Origin: Candidatus Aminicenantes bacterium UBA2199
GTDB taxonomy: Bacteria > Acidobacteriota > Aminicenantia > UBA2199
DNA length: 7,383 nucleotides
Assembly: GCA_002327965.1 (NCBI GenBank)
Contig: DCVB01000124.1
Coordinates: forward strand, 1 to 7,383
Direction of reading: 5' to 3'
In this document: piece after piece, positions 1 to 6,120 of the stretch
Layout: each line of letters opens with the position of its first letter
Position numbering within the stretch: the first letter of the stretch is position 1
The notes under the pieces: generated by a model
Database searches by the model: none
Seen by the model: only the letters and a program-made list of their open reading frames with translations
Told to the model about the DNA's origin: nothing
Position numbers and translations under genes: made by a program

Positions 1-49
1 AAAAGCTATTTTGGACAGATGTGGAGAAGATGTAATTAGGAAGACTTAA
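1..49 (+). CDS. possible 3' end of a rightward gene (unidentified)
   Basis: Reading from base 2, the window opens with 15 codons (KAILDRCGEDVIRKT) and a TAA stop at 47-49. The composition looks protein-like, but 15 residues are too few to identify a family. The stop lies exactly where the first heptamer array begins, so the array would follow the gene's 3' end directly. If real, this gene converges on the LarE-like gene and 1-519 is a convergent intergenic region. A second frame (from base 1) also stays open for 12 codons to a TAG at 37-39, so the choice of frame is weak. It may simply be non-coding. Confidence 0.25.
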   Translation, partial: KAILDRCGEDVIRKT

Positions 50-111
50 ATTCCAAATCCCAAATTCCAAATCTCAAACAAGCACCAAATTCCAAATTCC
101 AATTTCCAAAA
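48..111. repeat. heptamer tandem array, consensus AAATTCC
   Basis: Successive 7-bp units can be read by eye: AAATTCC, AAATCCC, AAATTCC, AAATCTC, then a 4-bp remnant AAAC, AAGCACC, AAATTCC, AAATTCC, AATTTCC and a trailing AAAA. The period is strictly 7 apart from the 4-bp slip, and units differ by mostly C/T changes. The same unit set returns inverted at 370-397. No function is evident; it could be a slippage-generated satellite. Confidence 0.85.
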
Positions 112-130
112 CGAAAACCAAGGCAAGTAT

Positions 131-151
131 CAGTGTCAGTGACAGTGTCAG
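131..151. repeat. hexamer tandem array, unit CAGTGT
   Basis: Three hexamers (CAGTGT, CAGTGA, CAGTGT) are followed by a partial CAG. The same unit recurs in the same orientation at 260-274. The single A variant makes the array partly self-complementary (CAGTGTCA against TGACAGTG is close to a hairpin), but no regulatory role can be assigned. Confidence 0.75.
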
Positions 152-171
152 CCGGAGACCTTACAGGTTAA

Positions 172-195
172 AGTGGTAGTGATAGTGGTTGTGGT
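172..195. repeat. hexamer tandem array, unit AGTGGT
   Basis: Four consecutive hexamers read AGTGGT, AGTGAT, AGTGGT, TGTGGT. The unit resembles the CAGTGT hexamer of the neighbouring arrays in length and GTG core, but is a distinct sequence. Confidence 0.7.
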
Positions 196-228
196 TGTCG
201 AAGACCGGAACAATTTCTGTTCTTTCTC

Positions 229-256
229 ATAACGCATCACTTATCACTCATCACGA
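229..256. repeat. heptamer tandem array, consensus ATCACNN
   Basis: Four 7-bp units (ATAACGC, ATCACTT, ATCACTC, ATCACGA) run directly into the second CAGTGT array. The first five positions are nearly fixed and the last two vary. No coding or RNA-gene explanation was seen. Confidence 0.7.
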
Positions 257-257
257 T

Positions 258-274
258 GTCAGTGTCAGTGTCAG
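258..274. repeat. second CAGTGT hexamer array
   Basis: GT is followed by CAGTGT, CAGTGT and CAG, repeating the unit seen at 131-151 about 110 bp upstream in the same orientation. The two copies are separated by other short-period arrays rather than by a gene. Confidence 0.75.
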
Positions 275-307
275 CAAAAGCCTTGGGAAAAGCTCTTTTT
301 CTTTCGC

Positions 308-331
308 TTCAACGTTTCAACGTTTCAACAA
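308..331. repeat. octamer tandem array, unit TTCAACGT
   Basis: Three 8-bp units read TTCAACGT, TTCAACGT, TTCAACAA. This is the only array here with period 8. The sequence just after it (329-342, CAATTTCTGCTCTT) matches 211-224 at 13 of 14 positions, a further dispersed direct repeat about 118 bp apart. Confidence 0.75.
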
Positions 332-369
332 TTTCTGCTCTTGAGTTCTGGATCTTCGTTTGGGTTATT

Positions 370-397
370 GGAATTTGGTGCTTGGGATTTGGGATTT
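370..397. repeat. inverted copy of the AAATTCC heptamer array
   Basis: On the + strand the units are GGAATTT, GGTGCTT, GGGATTT, GGGATTT. On the other strand these read AAATCCC, AAATCCC, AAGCACC, AAATTCC, the same heptamer vocabulary as 48-111. A 17-base segment at 368-384 is the exact reverse complement of 79-95, with about 270 bp between the arms. A short open frame (360-545) covers this array but is explained by the repeat. Confidence 0.85.
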
Positions 398-424
398 AAG
401 TCCTATGAATATCTTTCTTCCTCC

Positions 425-459
425 CTGCACCTTACGCCCTAAACCCTACGCCTTACGCC
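425..459. repeat. heptamer tandem array, consensus YTACGCC
   Basis: Five 7-bp units can be read: CTGCACC, TTACGCC, CTAAACC, CTACGCC, TTACGCC. They share the pattern pyrimidine-T-A-C/A-G/A-C-C. The unit differs in sequence from the other heptamer arrays, but the period is the same. Confidence 0.75.
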
Positions 460-482
460 GATTCCCGTATCCTCTTTTTTTT

Positions 483-512
483 CGCGTCACGCGTCACGCG
501 TTACGCGTCACG
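483..512. repeat. heptamer tandem array, unit CGCGTCA
   Basis: Four units (CGCGTCA, CGCGTCA, CGCGTTA, CGCGTCA) plus CG follow a T-run at 474-482. The array ends 8 bp before the stop codon of the LarE-like gene, so it lies immediately downstream of that gene's coding sequence. Each unit junction creates ACGCG/CGCGT, so the transcript could form small alternative hairpins. There is no U-tract in the direction of the LarE-like transcript, so it does not look like an intrinsic terminator. Confidence 0.8.
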
Positions 513-519
513 AATTTAT

Positions 520-1356
520 CTATTTCTTTTGTCTTGAGTTATTAGGGCTCTTGTCCCACGGCCCGCTCTGCAGGCCTCCCAGGTCGAGGGTGACGAAGCG
601 CAGGCCGCGCGCCCGGCAGAATGCCAGGAGCCTTTCTTTCAATGCCAGCACGGCCTGGAAATGCGCCGCGCCGGCCTCGATGCGCACCCCGTCGGGGATG
701 TAGCGCACGCGCAGGGGAAACACGCCCCGTTGAGCCAGGAAATGCTCCACCTGGCCGATCACCCGCATTTGCCTCGCGTCCAGGAGGTGGCCGTAGGGGA
801 AACGGGTGGCCAGGCAGGTCGAGGAGGTGAGGTAAAATTCCCCGATGCCCTCAGCGGCCAGCTCGCCGGCGATCTCGCCGGAGGTGATGCCGGCGTCGCT
901 GAGCGGCGAGATCACGGCCAGTTCCTCCAGGGCGCGGCGCCCGGGTCGGTGCTCGGTCCCGTCGGAACGGGTCGAGCCGTCCAGCAGCGCCGCGATGCCC
1001 AGCCGGGCGGCCTCGCGCTTCAGGGCGCGGAACATGAGTCGCTTGCAGTCGTAGCAGCGGTCGCGCCGGTTGCGGAGCAAAGCGGAGCCGGGCGGCAGGT
1101 CGAGGCGCAGCACGCGGACCGGAACGGGCAGCCGGGCGCGGAAGTACTTCAGACGCGCCCGCGTTCCCTGGCCGCTGAACGGCGTTTCGACGGTGCAGGA
1201 GGCGACGTTGCCCTTGCCCAGCTCCGCCACGGCTTCACGCGCCAGGAAAAACGAGTCCTTGCCGCCGGAGAACGCCACCAGGACGCGGCCGCAACGCTGG
1301 AGGGCCGCATGCAGCCTGGTCTTTTTTCGCGCGGGAACGCCGACGGGCGGTTTCAT
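520..1356 (-). CDS. larE: LarE-like ATP-dependent sulfur transferase (PP-loop family)
   Basis: This 278-residue protein matches the LarE family of PP-loop ATP pyrophosphatases. LarE adenylates the pyridinium dicarboxylate precursor of the nickel-pincer nucleotide cofactor and then donates sulfur to it. Visible landmarks are the PP-loop SGGKDS (30-35), CYDC (C101, C104), DGSTRSDGTEHRPGRRALEE (126-145), ISPL (149-152) and TCLATRFPYG (180-189) with C181, which aligns with the family's sulfur-donor cysteine region. The CxxC plus C181 suggests the cysteine-rich, possibly Fe-S-carrying form (inference). Oddities: K33 where SGG(V/I)DS is usual, and EFYLTSST before the cysteine where WDKPS-like sequence is usual. 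LarB and LarC are not in the window, so the substrate may differ. The start ATG overlaps the tmk stop by 4 bp (ATGA), implying coupling. The last roughly 10 residues (SPNNSRQKK) come from AT-rich DNA bordering the repeats. Confidence 0.75.
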   Translation of the reverse strand: MKPPVGVPARKKTRLHAALQRCGRVLVAFSGGKDSFFLAREAVAELGKGNVASCTVETPFSGQGTRARLKYFRARLPVPVRVLRLDLPPGSALLRNRRDRCYDCKRLMFRALKREAARLGIAALLDGSTRSDGTEHRPGRRALEELAVISPLSDAGITSGEIAGELAAEGIGEFYLTSSTCLATRFPYGHLLDARQMRVIGQVEHFLAQRGVFPLRVRYIPDGVRIEAGAAHFQAVLALKERLLAFCRARGLRFVTLDLGGLQSGPWDKSPNNSRQKK

Positions 1357-1955
1357 TCCCTGGGCGAGCCTTTCCGGCCATAGCGCCGGAGCACGGCGGC
1401 AAAGACCCGCTCCAGGCCGGGATTGCCGTCGATAAGCGCCAGGTTGGCGCCGCGCAGGGCCAGGTAGTTGGCCCTGACTTTCCTCAGGAAATCCTTCTTC
1501 TCGAACAGCCTGACGACCTCCGTCCGCGCGCGGCCGATGCGCTCCAGCGCCCGATCGACATCGACGTCGATGATGAAGACGAGGTCGGGCTCGGGCGCGA
1601 ACTCGCGGTTGGCGCTCAGGATGGCTTCCGGGTCCAGCCCGCGCGCACCCTGGTAGCAGGCGTTGGAATAGTAATAACGGTCCATCACCACGGTCGTTCC
1701 CGCGCGCAGCGCCGGCAGGATGTTGTTCTCCACGTCCCAGCGCCGGTCGGCGAGGAAGAGATCCAGTTCGTCCTGGATGGAGATGGCATCGTTCTCCCGG
1801 GCGGTGCGCCGTATCCTGTCCCCCAGCGGCGAATCGCTGGGCTCGCGCAGCCAGGCGGCGGCGATGCCGTTGGCGAGCAGGTGGCCGTGGAACATTTGCG
1901 ACAGGGAGGTCTTGCCCGAGCCGTCGATGCCCTCGAAGACGATCAGTTCGGCCAT
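1353..1955 (-). CDS. tmk: thymidylate kinase (dTMP kinase)
   Basis: This cytoplasmic enzyme phosphorylates dTMP to dTDP with ATP, the step before dTTP. The protein has 200 residues, near the family norm of about 200-215. Landmarks are the P-loop GIDGSGKTS (9-17), REPSDSPLG (37-45, the dTMP-contact loop, usually REPGGTPLG), DRYYYSNACYQGARG (92-106) and an arginine-rich LID (about 138-153). The P-loop has no basic residue after the Asp while the LID is basic, which is the type II arrangement. The ATG directly abuts the pfk stop codon (no intervening base), and a GGAG ribosome-binding site lies in the last pfk codons. Its 3' end overlaps the LarE-like gene. The frequent partner holB (DNA polymerase III delta') is not visible here. 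Confidence 0.93.
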   Translation of the reverse strand: MAELIVFEGIDGSGKTSLSQMFHGHLLANGIAAAWLREPSDSPLGDRIRRTARENDAISIQDELDLFLADRRWDVENNILPALRAGTTVVMDRYYYSNACYQGARGLDPEAILSANREFAPEPDLVFIIDVDVDRALERIGRARTEVVRLFEKKDFLRKVRANYLALRGANLALIDGNPGLERVFAAVLRRYGRKGSPRE

Positions 1956-3053
1956 CTACGCTCCGAAGCAGGTACCCACGGCCCTGGCGACCCGGACCAG
2001 GTCGTTGTCGTCCCGGATGCGCCGCGGCACGGCCACGGCGTCCTTGATCGGCGTCGTCCGGATGTCCTTGCCGCGCAGCCCCACCAGCTGGCCGAACTTG
2101 CGCTCGACGGCGGCCTGGACGGCGTGATAGCCGAAGCGGCTGGCCAGGATGCGGTCGAAGGGCGAGGGGCTGCCGCCGCGCTGCACGTGGCCCAGGATGG
2201 TGAAGCGGCTCTCGATGCCGGTCATGTCCTCCACCTGGTTGGCGACCAGGGCGGCGATGCCGCCGAGGCGGATGGGGTCGCTGGCGTCGTCCACCTGGCG
2301 GGCGACCACCCGCTCGCCGCCCTCGGGCCGGGCCCCCTCGGCGACCACGACCAGCGAGAAGCGCTTGCCGCCCTCGCTGCGCCTACGGATCTTTTCACAG
2401 ATCTTGTCGACGCAATAGGGGAGCTCGGGGATGAGGATGACATCTCCGCCGCCGGCCAGTCCCGCCCCCAGCGCGATCCAGCCGGCATAGCGACCCATGA
2501 CCTCGATGACCATGATGCGGTGGTGGGCCTCGGCGGTCGAATGCAGCTTGTCGACGGCGGTGGTGGCGATGTTCAGCGCTGTGTCAAAGCCGAAGGTGAC
2601 GTCGGTGCCGTCAAGGTCGTTGTCGATGGTCTTGGGTACGCCGATGACCGGCAGCCCGTGCTTCTCAAAGAACATGTTGGCGATGATCTGCGTGCCGTCG
2701 CCGCCGACGGCGATCAGGGCGTCGATCTCGTTGTACTCGATGGTCTTGAGCGCCTGCGCCGAGACGTCGCGGTGCTCACGCGCGCCGCCCGCCCCGGGCT
2801 GGGCGTATTGGAAGGGGTTGTCGCGGTTGGAGGTGCCCAGGATGGTGCCGCCGCGCGGCAGGATGCCCGACACGTCGGCCAGGACGAGCGGGCGGACGTT
2901 CTTGTGGATCAGCCCGGCGTAGCCGTCCAGGATGCCGCAGACCTCGATGCCGTGATCGCGGCATGCCGTGTGCACCACGGCGCGGATGACGGCGTTCAGC
3001 CCCGGGCAATCGCCGCCGCCGGTCAATATCCCGATCTTCCTGATCTTTTTCAT
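1956..3053 (-). CDS. pfkA: 6-phosphofructokinase, group III (mixed-donor) type
   Basis: Phosphorylates fructose 6-phosphate at C1, the committing step of glycolysis, in the cytoplasm. The 365-residue protein has GILTGGGDCPGLNAVIR (8-24), GGDGT (117-121), PKTIDND (140-146, catalytic base D144), MGRYAGW (186-192), PE (209-210) and LGHVQRGGSPSPFDR (287-301). The donor-site pair is Gly120 and Lys141. Gly at the first position is typical of ATP users and Asp of PPi users; Lys at the second occurs in PPi enzymes and group III ATP enzymes. ATP is therefore the likelier donor, but this is inference. The frame stays open upstream to 3374, but that extension is antisense-like shadow of the preceding gene. 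The ATG at 3053 is preceded by AGGAG at good spacing and begins the conserved core. It abuts tmk and follows a 67-bp leader with hairpins. Confidence 0.93.
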   Translation of the reverse strand: MKKIRKIGILTGGGDCPGLNAVIRAVVHTACRDHGIEVCGILDGYAGLIHKNVRPLVLADVSGILPRGGTILGTSNRDNPFQYAQPGAGGAREHRDVSAQALKTIEYNEIDALIAVGGDGTQIIANMFFEKHGLPVIGVPKTIDNDLDGTDVTFGFDTALNIATTAVDKLHSTAEAHHRIMVIEVMGRYAGWIALGAGLAGGGDVILIPELPYCVDKICEKIRRRSEGGKRFSLVVVAEGARPEGGERVVARQVDDASDPIRLGGIAALVANQVEDMTGIESRFTILGHVQRGGSPSPFDRILASRFGYHAVQAAVERKFGQLVGLRGKDIRTTPIKDAVAVPRRIRDDNDLVRVARAVGTCFGA

Positions 3054-3066
3054 CGCTTCTCCTGTG
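3054..3066 (-). promoter_or_regulatory. ribosome-binding site fixing the pfk start
   Basis: On the minus strand the bases before the pfk ATG read CAGGAGAAGCG, giving an AGGAG Shine-Dalgarno 5-6 bases from the start. This supports ATG at 3053 rather than the upstream in-frame starts of the longer open frame. Confidence 0.8.
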
Positions 3067-3069
3067 CCA

Positions 3070-3102
3070 GGCGCCATCATAGCAAAAAAGCGCCATGGCG
3101 CC
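3070..3102 (-). promoter_or_regulatory. overlapping hairpins with U6 tract before pfk (attenuator-like)
   Basis: In the transcript direction GGCGCCAT (3102-3095) is perfectly complementary to ATGGCGCC (3077-3070), giving an 8-bp stem with a 17-base loop. The 5' arm also belongs to the palindrome GCGCCATGGCGC (3101-3090), which can fold as a short stem with a CATG loop and is followed at once by six T residues. The two folds exclude each other: one resembles a weak intrinsic terminator, the other buries the U-tract in a loop. The larger stem ends just upstream of the pfk ribosome-binding site. A regulatory role is inferred; the short stem (4 bp plus a G-U) is weak. Confidence 0.4.
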
Positions 3103-3120
3103 AAATCCGGCGGAGAGACG

Positions 3121-3757
3121 CTAGGCGGGCTCGTTGTCGGCCCGTTCCTGCAGGGCGTCGAGCCTTGCCGAAAGCAGGTTTGTCTCCCGCTCCAGTTCGG
3201 AGGCAGAGAGTTCGGGCGGGATGCGCAGGGGCGTTCCGTAGACGAAGCGGATGCGCCCGAAAGGCAGGGGCACCAGGAAGCGGTCCCAGCTCTTTTCCAG
3301 CACCTTGGCGCGAGTCGCCGCCCAGCTGATGGGCACGACCCAGGCGCCGGTCTTCGCCGCCAGCTGCACGGCACCCTCCTTGACCCGGCGCGCCGGACCC
3401 TTGGGGCCGTCGGCGGTGATCAGCACTTGGGCCTTTTCCTCGCGGATGGAGCGCGCCATCTCCATGAAAGCACGCGCCCCGCCCCGGGAGGAGGAACCGC
3501 GGATGGGGTTCATGCCGTACTCGGCGGCGACGGCGGCCACCCGGTCGCCGTCACTCGAGAGGGAGATCAGCGGCCGGGCGCCGCAGTTCCTGAAACGATG
3601 GATGACAAAGAGAATGTGGCGGTGCCAGAAGATGTAGATCAGCGGCGTCGTCCCCTGATCCAGGTCGCGCAGCCCGTCCCGGCCCTCGATCGTCACCTTG
3701 TTGCAGGCGACGATGCCCTCGATCAGCAGCCGGGCCAGCTTGCCAAGGATCCGCAGC

Positions 3758-3780
<23 letters not shown>
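3121..3780 (-). CDS. DUF374 family lysophospholipid acyltransferase-like protein
   Basis: The 219-residue protein resembles the DUF374 group of the LPLAT superfamily, which moves acyl chains to lipid acceptors at the cytoplasmic membrane. Landmarks are FWHRHIL (51-57, block I-like with H53), SSDGDR (75-80), RGSSSRGGARAF (94-105, block II-like) and ADGPKGPARRVKEGAV (123-138). The N-terminus is basic and amphipathic rather than a clear signal peptide, so peripheral membrane binding is plausible. In other genomes DUF374 genes often sit near lipid A or Kdo genes; none is seen here, so the acceptor is unknown. The ATG overlaps the 3' end of the response-regulator gene by 23 bp, with an AAGGA motif very close to the start. 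Downstream lies the 67-bp pfk leader. Confidence 0.85.
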
Positions 3781-5122
<1,342 letters not shown>

Positions 5123-5128
5123 GCGTCC

Positions 5129-5158
5129 ATTATCGGCCAGCGGCGTCCGTCTTGTCAA
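5129..5158 (-). promoter_or_regulatory. sigma-70-type promoter of the leftward cluster
   Basis: On the minus strand a perfect -35 TTGACA (5158-5153) is separated by 18 bp from GATAAT (5134-5129), a 5/6 match to the -10 consensus. Six bases then precede the ATG at 5122, so the expected start nucleotide is the A of the ATG itself. This predicts a leaderless mRNA for the response regulator, consistent with the missing ribosome-binding site. It also predicts vegetative-sigma rather than sigma-54 transcription of the cluster. Confidence 0.65.
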
Positions 5159-5202
5159 CTGCCCGCGCATGCCGTCCGCAGAGCCTCCACGCTTGTCCTG
5201 GC

Positions 5203-5231
5203 TTGACATCAGGGCGTTTTTAGGATATTTT
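5203..5231 (+). promoter_or_regulatory. sigma-70-type promoter of the ribH operon
   Basis: A perfect -35 TTGACA (5203-5208) is followed after 17 bp by TATTTT (5226-5231), a 4/6 match to the -10 consensus in an AT-rich patch. The predicted start is near A5238, giving a very short leader. The -35 boxes of this and the divergent promoter are 44 bp apart. The leader is too short to hold an FMN riboswitch, so ribH is not riboswitch-controlled from this promoter. Confidence 0.65.
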
Positions 5232-5241
5232 AGCCCCACAT

Positions 5242-5251
5242 GGAGAAGAAA
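5242..5251 (+). promoter_or_regulatory. ribosome-binding site favouring the second ribH ATG
   Basis: GGAG at 5242-5245 lies 6 bases before the ATG at 5252 and overlaps the first in-frame ATG at 5240. The first ATG has no ribosome-binding site and would be 0-2 bases from the predicted 5' end. The ATG at 5252 is therefore preferred, though a near-leaderless start at 5240 (adding MEKK) cannot be excluded. Confidence 0.6.
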
Positions 5252-5719
5252 ATGAAAGAATTCCAGGGACAGCTCATTTTCAAGGGTTTCAAGGTGGCCA
5301 TCGTCGTCTCGCGCTTCAACAACTTCATCAGCGAGAAGCTGCTGGAAGGGGCCAGGGACGCCCTGATGCGCAGCGGCGCCAAGGAGGAGGAGATCGACGT
5401 GTTCCGCGTCCCGGGGGCCTACGAGATCCCGCTGGTCGCCAAGCGCCTGCTCATGGGCAAGAAGCACGACGCCGTGATCTGCCTGGCGGCCATCATCCGC
5501 GGCGAGACGCCCCATTTCGACTTCATCGCCTCGGAAGTGACCAAGGGCATCGCCCAGCTGAACCTTGAATACGCCCGGCCGGTGACCTACGGCGTCATCA
5601 CCGCCGACAACACCGACCAGGCGATCGAAAGGGCCGGCAACAAGATGGGCAACAAGGGTTTCCAGGCCGCCCAGTCGGCCATCGAGCTGCTGAACCTCTT
5701 TGCCGATGCCAAGATCTGA
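5252..5719 (+). CDS. ribH: 6,7-dimethyl-8-ribityllumazine synthase
   Basis: Catalyses the penultimate step of riboflavin synthesis, condensing 5-amino-6-ribitylaminouracil with 3,4-dihydroxy-2-butanone 4-phosphate. Family members assemble as pentamers or 60-subunit capsids in the cytoplasm. The 155-residue length is typical. Landmarks are VSRFNNFI (19-26), VPGAYEIP (53-60), IIRGETPHFDFI (81-92) with catalytic H88, and GVITADNTDQAIERAG (114-129) with the phosphate-binding region and R127. The chosen start has GGAG upstream; an alternative at 5240 adds four residues. The stop overlaps the nusB start by one base (TGATG). The ribH-nusB pairing is conserved in many bacteria. No other riboflavin gene is in the window. 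Confidence 0.95.
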   Translation: MKEFQGQLIFKGFKVAIVVSRFNNFISEKLLEGARDALMRSGAKEEEIDVFRVPGAYEIPLVAKRLLMGKKHDAVICLAAIIRGETPHFDFIASEVTKGIAQLNLEYARPVTYGVITADNTDQAIERAGNKMGNKGFQAAQSAIELLNLFADAKI

Positions 5720-6120
5720 TGTTCCGCATCAAGTACAGCCGCGAGATCGCCTTAAAGATCCTCTATGAGCTGGATGCCCTGAAATGCGACGCGGCCCAGG
5801 CCGGGCCGGTCATTGATGAGTACTTCCATTATTTTCGCGGCCCCAATCCCGACGAGGAGCAGTTCATCCGCCGCCTGGTGCAGACGGTGCTCGACGACCG
5901 CCAGGCGATCGACGAGGCCATCGCCGCCAACCTCATCGGCTGGAAGCTCGGCCGGCTGGCGCTCATCGACCGCAACCTGCTGCGCATGGGCATCGCCGAG
6001 GCCCGCTTCAACTCGGAAAAACCCATCATCATCGACGATATCCTGCGCATCGCCAAGAAGTACAGCGACGCCGAATCCTACAAGCTGATCAACGCCATCC
6101 TGGACAAGGTGATCCCGTGA
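5719..6120 (+). CDS. nusB: transcription antitermination factor NusB
   Basis: An all-helical RNA-binding protein that, with NusE (S10), binds boxA in rRNA leaders and supports antitermination. The 133-residue length is normal. The N-terminal SREIALKILYELDAL (7-21) matches the family's first helix. The C-terminal half has the typical pattern LALIDRNLLRMGIAEARF, then KPIIIDDILRIAKKYSDAES and INAILDKV. It shares one base with the ribH stop codon and overlaps the next gene by 4 bp, so translation of the three genes is probably coupled. Confidence 0.93.
   Translation: MFRIKYSREIALKILYELDALKCDAAQAGPVIDEYFHYFRGPNPDEEQFIRRLVQTVLDDRQAIDEAIAANLIGWKLGRLALIDRNLLRMGIAEARFNSEKPIIIDDILRIAKKYSDAESYKLINAILDKVIP

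Noticed and set aside
474..512. Intrinsic terminator for the leftward cluster
   Set aside because: The T-run lies on the + strand, so the leftward transcript would carry an A-run, and the CGCG repeats give only small alternative hairpins.
48..512. CRISPR array
   Set aside because: The units are only 6-8 bp, contiguous without spacers, and of several different sequences; no cas gene is present.
360..545. 61-residue open frame on the + strand over the inverted heptamer array (MGYWNLVLGIWDL...)
   Set aside because: The amino-acid pattern is the translation of GGAATTT/GGGATTT repeats; there is no ribosome-binding site or recognisable domain, and it overlaps the end of the LarE-like gene in antisense.
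3054..3069. Possible sigma-54 promoter (TGGCAC with a GC 10 bases after the GG) on the minus strand before pfk
   Set aside because: The -12 element lacks the TT (AAGC instead of TTGC), the site coincides with the Shine-Dalgarno, and transcription would start inside pfk.
1881..3329. 482-codon + strand frame antisense to pfk and tmk
   Set aside because: Long antisense frames are expected in GC-rich genes; the translation has no recognisable domain, while the opposite strand encodes clear PFK and Tmk motifs.
1956..3374. Long N-terminal extension of PFK starting at 3374
   Set aside because: The extra 107 residues overlap the acyltransferase gene in another frame and have no PFK similarity; the internal ATG at 3053 has a good ribosome-binding site.
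5123..5239. Sigma-54 site for autoregulation of the response regulator
   Set aside because: I found no GG-N10-GC arrangement with a good -24/-12 match in the divergent region; vegetative promoters explain it better.
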